Below, piece by piece: positions 44,183 through 54,258 of a stretch of DNA of 64,000 bases. The stretch's first letter is position 1, and the number at the start of each line of letters is the position of its first letter. The stretch comes from Actinobacteria bacterium HGW-Actinobacteria-2. GTDB lineage: Bacteria > Actinomycetota > Actinomycetes > Propionibacteriales > Propionibacteriaceae. The stretch spans positions 147,532 to 211,531 of the forward strand of contig PHEY01000006.1 of assembly GCA_002841335.1 (NCBI GenBank), read 5' to 3'. A program made the translations under genes and the position numbers. The notes beneath the pieces are model-generated. The model was not told the DNA's origin. It did not search any database and saw only the letters and a program-made list of their open reading frames with translations.

Positions 44183-44533
44183 TCACGCCAGGGTGGAGCC
44201 GTTGAACCCCCACATGGCCCGACGGAAGTCGGTGAAGTTCACGAAGACCCGGTTCGGCTCGACGCCGAGGTGGTCGCGCACCAGCGAGCACAGCCGGGCG
44301 GTGATGGCCTGGGTCTGGTCGCCGGTGAGTTCCACCACGCTGCGCACGTCCACTAGGCAGGACGGGTCGCTGGTGCCGGCCATGGTCATGGCGTCGGCGC
44401 GTTCGAACAGGGTCATCACATAGCCCTCGGGCTGGGCCATGGCCTCGGCCAGGGTGGTCGAACAGGCCGTGAGGAGGGTGGGGATGGCGCCGTCGTCGAT
44501 CGTCGCGGTGGTGTGAACGGTGAGCACGGGCAC
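44183..44533 (-). CDS. MIF/tautomerase-superfamily protein
   Basis: 116-residue protein starting Met-Pro, which would expose the catalytic Pro1 of the tautomerase superfamily after Met removal. PEGYVMTLFE and VFVNFTDFRRAMWGFNG near the end fit the MIF/phenylpyruvate tautomerase class. It follows the aldo/keto reductase after 25 nt in one transcript, so it may handle an enol or keto product of that enzyme. Confidence 0.88.
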   Translation of the reverse strand: MPVLTVHTTATIDDGAIPTLLTACSTTLAEAMAQPEGYVMTLFERADAMTMAGTSDPSCLVDVRSVVELTGDQTQAITARLCSLVRDHLGVEPNRVFVNFTDFRRAMWGFNGSTLA

Positions 44534-44558
44534 GGTGGCTCCCTTTCCAGATCGGGGC

Positions 44559-45473
44559 TCAGCCGGCTTGGGTCGGGTCGCCCATGGCCCAGGCCACGGC
44601 GTTGTCGCGGTTCAGCGTGGCGATCGCGGCGAGGTCGCCGGCGTCGATGCTGAACCCGAAGATGTCGGCGTTGCTGCGGATGCGCGCAGGGTTGGTGCTC
44701 TTGGGGATCACCGGATAGCCCTGCTGCACGGCCCAGCGCAGCAGCACTTGCGCCTCGCTCACGCCGTACTTGGCGGCCATGACCTTGAACGCCGAGTCTT
44801 GACGTTCGCCGTCGGTTCGCATGTCGGCGGTCTTGGCGGAGTCCTGGCCCGGCGCGACCCGCCAGGTGGAGAGTGGGGCGAGGCTGCTGTAGGAGATCGG
44901 GACGATCTGGTGCTCGTTGAGGTAGGCCACCAGCTCCGGCTTCTGCGACCACGGATGGAGTTCGAGTTGGTTGACCGCGGGGGTGGGTAGCCCGGCTGCG
45001 CGGATCTCTTCCAGGTGTTGAACGCCGAAGTTGCTCACCCCGATCGCTCGCGCCAGCCCGTCGGCCTGGGCGTCGACGAGGGCCTGCCACTGGTCGAGTC
45101 GCTGATCTGCACCGAACGGGGCATGGATCAGGTACAGATCCACGTAGTCCAGACCGAGGCGCTCCAAGCTGGCCGCCAGGGCCGCCCGGGTTTCCGTCCG
45201 GCCTTTGGGGGCGTCACCCCAGGCGGGGTTGCCCGGCCAGAACTTGGTGGTGACGAACAACTCCTCGCGCTTCAGCAGGCTGGTGTCGATTGCTTGCCGG
45301 ATCGCCTCACCCACGCCGTGTTCGTTGCCGTACCCCTCGGCGGTGTCGACGTGCCGGTAGCCGGCACGTAGCGCTTCGCCCACCACGGTGACCGCCTCGT
45401 CGTCGGGGATGAGGTAGGTGCCGAAGCCGAGATAGGGGATCTCGACGCCATTGCTCAATGATCGGGTGTGCAC
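44559..45473 (-). CDS. Aldo/keto reductase
   Basis: 304-residue NADPH-dependent reductase with the full catalytic tetrad: Asp43 and Tyr48 in DTAEGYGNE, Lys77 in VTTKFWP and His117 in YLIHAP. The C-terminal phosphate-binding pattern IPKSTNPARIRSN matches NADPH binding. It resembles 2,5-diketo-gluconate reductase-type enzymes. It is divergent from an AraC-type gene, a common pairing in which the regulator senses a toxic aldehyde or the reductase substrate. Confidence 0.93.
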   Translation of the reverse strand: MHTRSLSNGVEIPYLGFGTYLIPDDEAVTVVGEALRAGYRHVDTAEGYGNEHGVGEAIRQAIDTSLLKREELFVTTKFWPGNPAWGDAPKGRTETRAALAASLERLGLDYVDLYLIHAPFGADQRLDQWQALVDAQADGLARAIGVSNFGVQHLEEIRAAGLPTPAVNQLELHPWSQKPELVAYLNEHQIVPISYSSLAPLSTWRVAPGQDSAKTADMRTDGERQDSAFKVMAAKYGVSEAQVLLRWAVQQGYPVIPKSTNPARIRSNADIFGFSIDAGDLAAIATLNRDNAVAWAMGDPTQAG

Positions 45474-45622
45474 CGGCTTCTCCTTGCTTTCGTCGGTACT
45501 TCGAACCTAGGCGGGCGCCGGGCGCGAGGCATGCCCATTCCTCCGCACTCCCTGCCTAATCCTGTCGCGCCGGTGCAGGCCCGCGAGGATCCGGCAGACT
45601 GGTGGCGGACGACGGGAGTGTC
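45474..45622. promoter_or_regulatory. Divergent promoter region for the reductase and AraC genes
   Basis: 149-nt space between the two start codons. The AraC protein probably binds here and controls both directions. I could not pick out a clear operator; GGGAG precedes the AraC ATG. Confidence 0.35.
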
Positions 45623-46492
45623 ATGGAGCTGGCGAACCTGACCGAGCAGATCGACCGCATGGTGCCTGCGTGCCGGGGTCGGCAGCAGCAGATCGTCCGC
45701 GCCAGGGACGGCTTGGTGCTGCTGCGGCAGGACCGTCCCAGCCCTTTGGAGCGATCGCTCTACGAGCCGGTCGTGTGCCTGATCCTCCAGGGAAGCAAGG
45801 ACGTCTTTGTCGGTAGCCGCCGGCTGTCGGTCGGCCCAGGGGAGTGCCTGCTGGTCAGTCACGACCTTCCGGTGCGCTCCCAGGTGACCGTCGCTCCCTA
45901 TCTTGCGTTGGTGTTCGAGATCGACGTCGACACCATCAGGCGGCTCGGTGAGCGAGTGGCGGTGCCACCGCGCGAGGCTGCGCCTGGGCAAGCCGCGGAC
46001 GTGCAGGTGGCTGATCCGGGTTTGGTGGCTGCGTTGAGTCGCTACCTCAATCTCGGCGAGTCCGGCGGTGGCCAGGACGTGCTCGGCCCCCTTACCGCTG
46101 AGGAGATCCACTATCGACTGCTGACCGCACCGTTCGGCGCGATGCTGCGCACGCTCAGCCTTCCCGACAGCAGTGTCAGTGCCGTTGCCCAGGCCATCAG
46201 CTACCTCCGTGCCAACCTGCGCGTGCCCGTGGTGGTGCCCGACCTGGCCCGCCACGTCGGGATGAGCCCATCCTCGTTCCACAAGCACTTCAAGGCGGTC
46301 ACCGCGACTACACCGCTGCAGTATCAGAAGGAGTTGCGCCTGCTGGAGGCCCGGCACCTGCTGGCCGGTGGCCGCTCGGTGACCGCCGCGGCCTTCGACG
46401 TCGGCTACGCCAGCTCCAGTCAGTTCAGCCGCGAGTACGCCCGCAAGTTCGGCGTCCCACCCAGTCGGGACGTGTCCTCGCGCGTTGGTTGA
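45623..46492 (+). CDS. AraC-family transcriptional regulator
   Basis: 289-residue regulator. The AraC_N-type effector domain (about 20-175) includes YEPVVCLILQGSKDVFVG and GPGECLLVSHDLPV. The C-terminal double helix-turn-helix has VVVPDLARHVGMSPSSFHKH and VGYASSSQFSREYARKFG, ending in the usual P-x-x-R. ATG 45623 follows GGGAG; an upstream GTG at 45602 is less likely. It probably activates the adjacent reductase-tautomerase genes. Confidence 0.92.
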   Translation: MELANLTEQIDRMVPACRGRQQQIVRARDGLVLLRQDRPSPLERSLYEPVVCLILQGSKDVFVGSRRLSVGPGECLLVSHDLPVRSQVTVAPYLALVFEIDVDTIRRLGERVAVPPREAAPGQAADVQVADPGLVAALSRYLNLGESGGGQDVLGPLTAEEIHYRLLTAPFGAMLRTLSLPDSSVSAVAQAISYLRANLRVPVVVPDLARHVGMSPSSFHKHFKAVTATTPLQYQKELRLLEARHLLAGGRSVTAAAFDVGYASSSQFSREYARKFGVPPSRDVSSRVG

Positions 46493-46686
46493 GTGGCGGC
46501 ATCGGCACCGCTGGGTGACCGCGTCGCCCCTTAGCCAGTGGTAGTCCCCTGGCATCAAGGTGCGCCGCAACGTCCCGCCGGTCGCGACCTGCCCGCCCAC
46601 CGGTCCGCCGGTGGTTGAGCAGGCCGTCCAGCGGCCGCGGCGAAACCCGGGGCGTCCCAGGCGCGTCCCCACCTCCCAACGCCCCC

Positions 46687-48318
46687 TCACGCCGCGGGTG
46701 AAGCCGCCATGCTGGGTGAAGCTGCCGTGCCTGGTGGGGCTGTCATGCCGGGTGAAGCTGCCGTGCCGGGTGAAGCTGTCATGCCGGGTGAAGCTGCCCT
46801 GCCTGGTGGGGCTGCCGTGCCGGGTGAAGCTGCCGTGCCGGGTGAAGCTGCCGTGCCGGGTGAAGCTGCCGTGCCGGGTGAAGCTGTCATGCCGGGTGAA
46901 GCTGCCCTGCCGGGTGAAGCTGCCGTGCCGGGTGAAGCTGTCATGCCGGGTGAAGCTGTCATGCCGGGTGAAGCTGCCGTGCCGGGTGGGGCTTCCGCCC
47001 CGGGTGGGGGCGGGCCAGTCTCGGGCCGGTCTCGGTCGGCAAATCTGGAGTGTCTCAGTGGTCTTCGCTCGGGGTCGTAGCGGCGGGGCGGAATGGCCTC
47101 GGGGACACCCCCATCACCGATCCGCAACTCCCACTGATCTCGGGCGCTGAACTTGGCCGGCTCGACCAGGCCATGGTGGTGATGGCACAACAGCGCCAGG
47201 TTGGACAGGTCAGTGCGTCCGCCGTTCCACCAGGGGTCGATGTGATGAGCCTCGCACACGGCCGGACGTGTGGTGCAGCCAGGGAAGACACAACCACCGT
47301 CGCGCAGAATCAGAGCGGTACGCAAGGCTCGAGTGACCAGGCGATGCGCGCGTCCGACATCAAGCACTTCGGACTCTCCTCCGAGCACCGTCGGCACCAG
47401 ATCGGCGTCGCAGCACAGGCGCCGCAGTTCACCGGCGGAGAGGGCTTCGCCGTCAGCGATGAGTCCGGCACCGGCAGCGGCCCGGTGGAGCCGGTCGTAG
47501 TCGAGGGTCACGATTACTCGAGGCCGGTCACCGCCGGTGCTGGGTGCGCGCCGCTGGCTGTGATGCGCGCCGAGGAGATCAACCAGGGCATCGGCGCGGC
47601 GCTGCGCGGGCGTGTTGAGGCTGGCCGGATCGCGCTCTTCAATCGCGCTGCGCCGACGGGACTCGACATAGGAATCGATCAAGGTGATGAAGCTCTCCCC
47701 AGCGACCCGCGGCAGGCTGCCGGAGAAGGTGACTGAGCCGTTGCCGTCGCGGCTGAAGGTGAGACTCCGGTTGCGATGGGCGGCCTCAGCCTGCCGCTGA
47801 AGGTGCTTCTCCTTCGCCTCCTCGGCGCCTTCGCGGGCGACGGCGGCCAGCACAATCGGCGCGGCCTTGGCGGGCTGATCGGTGTCTTGGCGCTGGGCCA
47901 GCGACAGCATCACCTGCTCCGCCTGCGCCCCCTGCTCAGCGTTCAACCCGCTCAGCCCGTCCAGAACCTTGGTGATGGTGCGCGCCTTGGCAACACTGAT
48001 TGCCCCGGCCACCGCCGCCTGCCCGATCTCGGGCCGGGCGCCGAACTCGCGCGCCTGATGCAGCAGCCCGGCCGCCTCCCGCTTCGACAACCCACCTCGG
48101 GTCGCCAACCACGTGGTGGTGGGCGTGCCGGTGTCGCGCAACGACTCCGAGGCGGCGTCGGCCAACCCCAACAACGTCACCGACAGCGCATTCAGCCGGG
48201 ACGCCAGCCGGTGCGCCCGCTGGGACGTCGCCAACCGATCGCCGCGCCCCACCCCGGACACGTCGAGCTGATCGAGGCTGGCCTCGATCTGGTCCAACAG
48301 CGTTCCCGGGGTGGTCAT
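46687..48318 (-). CDS. DUF222 / HNH endonuclease-like (13E12 family) protein with hexapeptide-repeat tail
   Basis: 543-residue protein. Residues 1 to about 290 form the DUF222 domain. The HNH motif lies near 340-390, with the zinc Cys residues in CVFPGCT, AHHIDPWWNGG and LALLCHHHH. After about residue 440 the chain becomes 16 hexapeptide repeats (SPGTAA, SPGMTA and variants). Genes of this family are abundant in actinomycete genomes and resemble the mycobacterial 13E12 repeat proteins; a homing or mobile-element link is suspected. ATG 48318 was chosen over a TTG four codons upstream. Confidence 0.9.
   Translation of the reverse strand: MTTPGTLLDQIEASLDQLDVSGVGRGDRLATSQRAHRLASRLNALSVTLLGLADAASESLRDTGTPTTTWLATRGGLSKREAAGLLHQAREFGARPEIGQAAVAGAISVAKARTITKVLDGLSGLNAEQGAQAEQVMLSLAQRQDTDQPAKAAPIVLAAVAREGAEEAKEKHLQRQAEAAHRNRSLTFSRDGNGSVTFSGSLPRVAGESFITLIDSYVESRRRSAIEERDPASLNTPAQRRADALVDLLGAHHSQRRAPSTGGDRPRVIVTLDYDRLHRAAAGAGLIADGEALSAGELRRLCCDADLVPTVLGGESEVLDVGRAHRLVTRALRTALILRDGGCVFPGCTTRPAVCEAHHIDPWWNGGRTDLSNLALLCHHHHGLVEPAKFSARDQWELRIGDGGVPEAIPPRRYDPERRPLRHSRFADRDRPETGPPPPGAEAPPGTAASPGMTASPGMTASPGTAASPGRAASPGMTASPGTAASPGTAASPGTAASPGTAAPPGRAASPGMTASPGTAASPGMTAPPGTAASPSMAASPAA
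46690..46989 (-). repeat. 18-nt tandem repeat coding the hexapeptide tail
   Basis: Sixteen 18-nt units followed by a partial one, each reading SPGTAA, SPGMTA, SPGRAA or PPGTAA on the minus strand. The unit boundaries are in frame and end exactly at the stop codon. Near identity between units suggests recent slippage or unequal recombination, so copy number probably varies between strains. The repeat also leaves the opposite strand open, giving false reading frames. Confidence 0.92.
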
Positions 48319-48857
48319 GAGACAAGCCAATCAGCCGCCCCTGACACTCAGGCCAGCCTGAAACGATCCAAAACCCCTAGTGAACCTAAACAAGACCTGA
48401 GAAAATCGAATAGGCGTGCGAATTGTGACGATCCGAGCGGTGGACAGCCTTGGTGGCGCGTGGCTGGCGGTTTGGTGGCGCGTCGGTTGCGGGGTTGGTG
48501 GCGCGGGTGTGGCGCGAAGGTCGCTGGATCGTGGCGCGACTGTGGTGGGTCTGTGGTGCCGGGGTCGCCATTCTTGTGGGCGCGTGTTGGGTGCGGTGCG
48601 GGTGCTGCGGTGGCTTCTGCGTCGGCCGGGCTGGTCCTGCGGCGCGAGTGACCACGGGGTTGGCTGAACGGGCTGGACCCTAGGCGCCGTCTCGTTTCGG
48701 CAGGTTCGGAAACGTCCGCTGTTCGGCCAACTCAGAGCTCATGGCAGGCTCACGACGCGGGCTCGACCAAGTTGCCAGCCTCATGACCCCATCGTGTCCC
48801 GAGGGTTAGGGCTCGGCGCTTCTCGCTCAGAAGACCATGGACGCCACCGGCCCCGGG
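48319..48857. other. 539-nt intergenic region with G/T-rich strand bias
   Basis: No convincing gene on either strand. The stretch 48440-48660 is strongly G/T-rich on the plus strand with repeated GGTGGCGCG-like words. The A-rich part 48370-48425 probably holds the HNH gene promoter. Frames open in both directions have no ribosome sites or recognisable domains. The region 48670-48857 shows no tRNA-like fold or hairpin. Confidence 0.5.
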
Positions 48858-49046
48858 TCAGGGGCGGGCGGTCAACTCTGATTCCCAGAATGACACGATG
48901 GCGTCGTCATCGCGCAAGCGCACCGCATAGCTGGCTCCGCGGCCCTCGTCCTCGCCGATCCCCACGATGACGCCGATCTTCCCCACCTGCTCCGGGGTTC
49001 GTTCCGCGGTGGTGACGCGCACCTCATCGCCGTAGTCGAATGCCAC
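48858..49046 (-). CDS. Small SH3-like protein (Imm31-like), 62 aa
   Basis: 62-residue protein, rich in beta-type residues. FDYGDEVRV at the start, GKIGVIVGIGED in the middle and FWESEL at the end resemble small KOW/SH3-barrel proteins and the Imm31 immunity-protein pattern. It starts 3 nt after the gnd stop, so it is co-transcribed with zwf and gnd. No toxin gene is nearby, so an immunity role is unlikely. Function unknown. Confidence 0.75.
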   Translation of the reverse strand: MAFDYGDEVRVTTAERTPEQVGKIGVIVGIGEDEGRGASYAVRLRDDDAIVSFWESELTARP

Positions 49047-49049
49047 GAG

Positions 49050-50063
49050 TTACTTCTTCTCGGCGTGGCCGCCGAACTGCTTGCGCATCGCCGAGAGGAT
49101 CTTGTGCTCGAAGACGTCCGCGCCCTGGCTGGAGAAGCGCGAGACCAGCGCGGCGGTCAGCGTGGGTGCCGGGACGCCCAGGTCGATCGCGGCGGCCGCC
49201 GTCCAGCGGCCTTCGCCGGAGTCGGACACCCGGCCGCCGAACTCGTCCAACGTCGGGTCGGCCACCAGGGCGGACGCGGTCAGGTCGAGCAGCCACGACT
49301 GCACCACCGAGCCACGCCGCCACACCTCAGCCACTTCGGCCAGGTTGAGGTCGTAGCCGTAGTGCTCGGGGTGTTCCAGCGGCGCGGTTTCGGCGTCGGC
49401 GTCGCGCTCGTGCGCCCCGGCGCCAGCGTGCGCCAGCAGGTTGAGGCCTTCGGCATAGGCAGCCATCAGGCCGTACTCGATGCCGTTGTGCACCATCTTC
49501 ACCAAGTGTCCCGCTCCTGCCGGCCCGCAATGCAGGAAGCCGTGCTCGGCGTCGGTGGGGATCCCGTCGCGACCCGGCGTGCGGCCGGCGGCATCCACGC
49601 CGGGCGCGAGCGCTTCCCAGATCGGACGCAGCCGCTCGAAGTGCTCGGCCGGTCCGCCGATCATCAGCGAGTAGCCGCGCTCCAAGCCCCACACGCCACC
49701 GGAGGTGCCGACGTCGAGGTAGCCGATGCCGCGCTCAGCCAGCGCCGCCGCCCGGGTGATGTCGTCGTGGTAGTGGGAGTTGCCGCCGTCGATGATCACG
49801 TCACCGGCGCTGAGCACGTCGGCGACCGCGTTCACCGTGCTGGCGGTGATCGCGCCGGCCGGCACCATCACCCAGACCGCGCGCGGGCCGTCCAGTTTGG
49901 CGGCGAGATCTTCCAACGAGGACGCACCGACTGCACCTTCGGCGACCAGGGCGGCCACCGCGTCGGGGTTCACGTCATAGACGACGGCCTCTTGGCCGGC
50001 GCGCAGCAGGCGGCGCACCAGATTGGCTCCCATTCGGCCCAAGCCGATCATGCCTAGTTGCAT
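49050..50063 (-). CDS. gnd: 6-phosphogluconate dehydrogenase, short (YqeC/GndA) type
   Basis: 337-residue decarboxylating dehydrogenase, the short bacterial type rather than the 470-residue one. [15 protein letters not shown] is the nucleotide fold, [10 protein letters not shown] the substrate motif, and [10 protein letters not shown] holds the catalytic Lys. Short-type enzymes usually prefer NAD. It lies 7 nt downstream of zwf, and together they give the oxidative pentose phosphate route; the lactonase gene is not in the window. Confidence 0.95.
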   Translation of the reverse strand: MQLGMIGLGRMGANLVRRLLRAGQEAVVYDVNPDAVAALVAEGAVGASSLEDLAAKLDGPRAVWVMVPAGAITASTVNAVADVLSAGDVIIDGGNSHYHDDITRAAALAERGIGYLDVGTSGGVWGLERGYSLMIGGPAEHFERLRPIWEALAPGVDAAGRTPGRDGIPTDAEHGFLHCGPAGAGHLVKMVHNGIEYGLMAAYAEGLNLLAHAGAGAHERDADAETAPLEHPEHYGYDLNLAEVAEVWRRGSVVQSWLLDLTASALVADPTLDEFGGRVSDSGEGRWTAAAAIDLGVPAPTLTAALVSRFSSQGADVFEHKILSAMRKQFGGHAEKK

Positions 50064-50070
50064 CGTGGTC

Positions 50071-51465
50071 TCAGCCTTCCTGAGTCTTGGTGTTGTGCCC
50101 GTTCGGGTTGTGCCAGCCGCCCTCGCCGATCAGTCGGTCGGCGGCCTCCGGGCCCCAGCCGTCGCGGAAGTAGGGGTGGACGGCGGTGGCGTCGCCGAGC
50201 ACATTGGCCACGACCTTCCAGGCCTCGTCGACGAAGTCCTCGCGGGTGAACAAGGTGGTGTCACCGTCGATGGCATCGCCGAGCAGCCGCTCGTACGGAT
50301 CGAGTCCGTCGGCGCTGGGCAGGTCGTTGAAGGCCAGCTCCACCGTCCGTCCGGCCATCTCCTCGCCGGGGGCCTTCACGTTGGCCGCCAGCGAGATCGA
50401 CACGTCCGGGCTCAGCTTGAACAGCAGCGAGTTGGTCGACATCGGGCCGGTCTGACCGAGCTGGACGCCGGTGGGCGGGTTCTGCAGCTCGACGAACACC
50501 TCGGTGGCGGTGGTGGCCAGTCCCTTGCCGGCGCGGATGTAGAACGGCACCCCTGACCAGCGCCAGGTGTCGATCTGCGCCTTCAGTGCCACGAAGGTCT
50601 CGGTGGTCGATTCGGGCTTCACGCCGGGTTCGTTGCGGTAGCCCTCGTACTGGCCGCGCACCACATCGGTGGGGCAGATCGGCGGCATCGCTCGCAGCAC
50701 CTTGACCTTCTCGTCGCGCAGGCCTTCGGTGCCGCGTCCCGACGGCGGCTCCATGGCCACCATCGCCAGCACCTGGAGCATGTGGTTCTGCACCACATCG
50801 CGCAGCGCGCCGACTTCTTCGTAGAAGGCGCCGCGGCCTTCCACGCCGAAGTTCTCAGCCATGGTGATCTGCACCGACTTCACGTACAGCCGGTTCCAGA
50901 TCGGCTCGAGGAAGGTGTTGGCGAAGCGGAAGTAGCTCAGCCCCAGGATCGCTTCCTTGCCCAGGTAGTGGTCGATGCGGAACACGCTGGACTCATCAAA
51001 GGCCTTGTGCAGGGCGGCATTGAGCTCGCGGGCCGAGGCCAGATCGCGGCCGAACGGCTTCTCGACGATCACTCGGGCGTTCTCGGCGCAGCCCACTTCG
51101 GCCAGCGAGTCGATCACGGTCTCGAACAGCGACGGCGGGATCGCCAAGTAATGGATGGGACGGCGGGCGCCCTTCAGTTCCTTCTTCAGCTTGCGGAAGG
51201 TGGCGATGTCGGCGTAGTCGCCGTCCACCTGACGCACCAGGGCGGTCAGCTGGGTGAAGACCTTCTCGTCGAAGCCGCCGTGGTCGTCAAGGCTGGCGCG
51301 GATCCGCTCCAAGAACTGCTCGTGGGTGTCGCCCGAACGCGAGACCGCGATGATCGGGATGTTCAGCTTCCCCCGTGACACCAGAGCGGCGAGTGCGGGA
51401 AAGATCTTCTTGTGCGCCAGGTTGCCGGTTGCTCCGAAGAACACCAGGGCGTCTGAGGACTCCAT
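50071..51465 (-). CDS. zwf: Glucose-6-phosphate dehydrogenase
   Basis: 464-residue enzyme making 6-phosphogluconolactone. The coenzyme motif is [12 protein letters not shown], with Asn where many relatives have Asp. The active site RIDHYLGKE is intact. [10 protein letters not shown] and [10 protein letters not shown] are also conserved. First gene of the zwf-gnd-small protein operon, divergent from dnaK. Confidence 0.95.
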   Translation of the reverse strand: MESSDALVFFGATGNLAHKKIFPALAALVSRGKLNIPIIAVSRSGDTHEQFLERIRASLDDHGGFDEKVFTQLTALVRQVDGDYADIATFRKLKKELKGARRPIHYLAIPPSLFETVIDSLAEVGCAENARVIVEKPFGRDLASARELNAALHKAFDESSVFRIDHYLGKEAILGLSYFRFANTFLEPIWNRLYVKSVQITMAENFGVEGRGAFYEEVGALRDVVQNHMLQVLAMVAMEPPSGRGTEGLRDEKVKVLRAMPPICPTDVVRGQYEGYRNEPGVKPESTTETFVALKAQIDTWRWSGVPFYIRAGKGLATTATEVFVELQNPPTGVQLGQTGPMSTNSLLFKLSPDVSISLAANVKAPGEEMAGRTVELAFNDLPSADGLDPYERLLGDAIDGDTTLFTREDFVDEAWKVVANVLGDATAVHPYFRDGWGPEAADRLIGEGGWHNPNGHNTKTQEG

Positions 51466-51563
51466 TTGTTACGGCCTTCCGTGTTATCCATCAGGGGCCA
51501 ACGTCGCCAGTCTCTCAAACAGTCCCAACATCCCCGCCCCGTCATCCAAGACTCGCCCGAACG

Positions 51564-51594
51564 CCGAGAGCTCGCCTTCAAGGCGAGCCCTCGG
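51564..51594. repeat. Near-perfect 31-nt palindrome between zwf and dnaK
   Basis: Arms CCGAGAGCTCGCCTT and AAGGCGAGCCCTCGG pair over 15 positions with one mismatch around a single central C. It sits between the divergent zwf and dnaK promoters, about 100 nt from the zwf start. No T-run. It could be an operator or a cruciform/REP-like element. Confidence 0.7.
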
Positions 51595-51665
51595 TGGTGG
51601 CTTCGACGGGTCAGTGCTGGGGTGCGCTTGCGCGGGCCGCAGCCGGCGGCTAGCGGGAGTCTGTT

Positions 51666-51700
51666 GGTTGAGCAGCGGACGAAGTGAGCGTGTCGAAACC
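51666..51700. repeat. Possible dispersed REP-like sequence
   Basis: The segment starting GGTTGAGCAGCGG and ending GTGTCGAAACC resembles short intergenic sequences with GTTTCGACA...CTCAACC that recur in many actinomycete genomes. Recognition is from memory. Its ends pair only over GGTT/AACC. Confidence 0.4.
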
Positions 51701-51734
51701 CCTGGTGCTGGGGGAATACCCCCATCCGTCCCGG

Positions 51735-51757
51735 AGTTGAGTCTGGTGAACTCAACT
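51735..51757. promoter_or_regulatory. HAIR element 1 (HspR operator)
   Basis: AGTTGAGT-7 nt-ACTCAACT is a perfect inverted repeat matching the HAIR pattern CTTGAGT-N7-ACTCAAG except at the outermost bases. HspR, encoded last in this operon, should bind it with DnaK as co-repressor. Confidence 0.9.
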
Positions 51758-51760
51758 TGT

Positions 51761-51785
51761 GGATTGAGCCTGCTAAGCTCAATCC
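51761..51785. promoter_or_regulatory. HAIR element 2 (HspR operator)
   Basis: GGATTGAGC-7 nt-GCTCAATCC, perfect 9-bp arms, follows the first element by 3 nt and ends 29 nt before the dnaK ATG. Centres lie 27 bp apart. The core TTGAG-CTCAA is shared. Confidence 0.88.
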
Positions 51786-51814
51786 GTACCAAGAACTAAC
51801 CGGAGGTAACACCC

Positions 51815-53655
<1,841 letters not shown>

Positions 53656-53659
<4 letters not shown>

Positions 53660-54240
53660 GCGACGAGTTCACCGAACCGACGCAAGACCCGCAGGAGCCT
53701 GAGGACAATCAGGCTCCTGCGGAGTCCGCCGAGTTGGACGCCGCCCTGGCCGAGATCCTGGACGCCGCCGACGCTGAGGCCGGCGCAGCGCCGAAGTCGG
53801 AGACCGAGCAGTTGCAGGATCTGGTCGCCGAGCGCACCGCCGACCTGCAGCGGCTGCATGCCGAATACGCCAACTACAAGAAGCGCGTCGACCGTGACCG
53901 GGCGCTCTCGCGTGCCGGCGGCATCGAATCGGTCGTGCTCGACTTGCTGCCGGTGCTCGACAGCGTCGAAGCCGCCCGCGAGCATTCCGAGCTGGTCGGC
54001 GGCTTCAAGCTGGTCGCCGAAGAGCTGGAGAAGATCACCGCCAAGTACGGGCTGGAGACCTTCGGCGAGGTGGGCGAACCGTTCGATCCGCAGATCCACG
54101 AGGCGCTGATGCAGATGCCGATGGCCGGGGATTTCGACGTCCCGACCATCTCGGCGGTGATGCAGCGCGGCGTGCGGTTGAATGATCGAGTGATCCGTCC
54201 GGCCCGCGTGGGCGTGGCTGACCCGGACGCGTCCGAGTAA
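53656..54240 (+). CDS. grpE: Nucleotide exchange factor GrpE
   Basis: 194-residue dimeric exchange factor for DnaK. An acidic N-terminal extension of about 50 residues comes first, then the long coiled coil with [19 protein letters not shown], then the beta domain with [13 protein letters not shown] and the C-terminal [13 protein letters not shown] start at 53656 overlaps dnaK. Confidence 0.96.
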
Positions 54241-54258
54241 CGAAGAGGAGGTGGACGC

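Noticed and set aside
46690-46989. Tandem repeats that might look like a CRISPR array
   Set aside because: Units are contiguous 18-mers without spacers, are in frame within the HNH gene, and no cas gene is nearby.
48858-49046. Immunity gene of a toxin system
   Set aside because: Only weak Imm31 resemblance, and no toxin, secretion or effector gene nearby; the neighbours are zwf and gnd.
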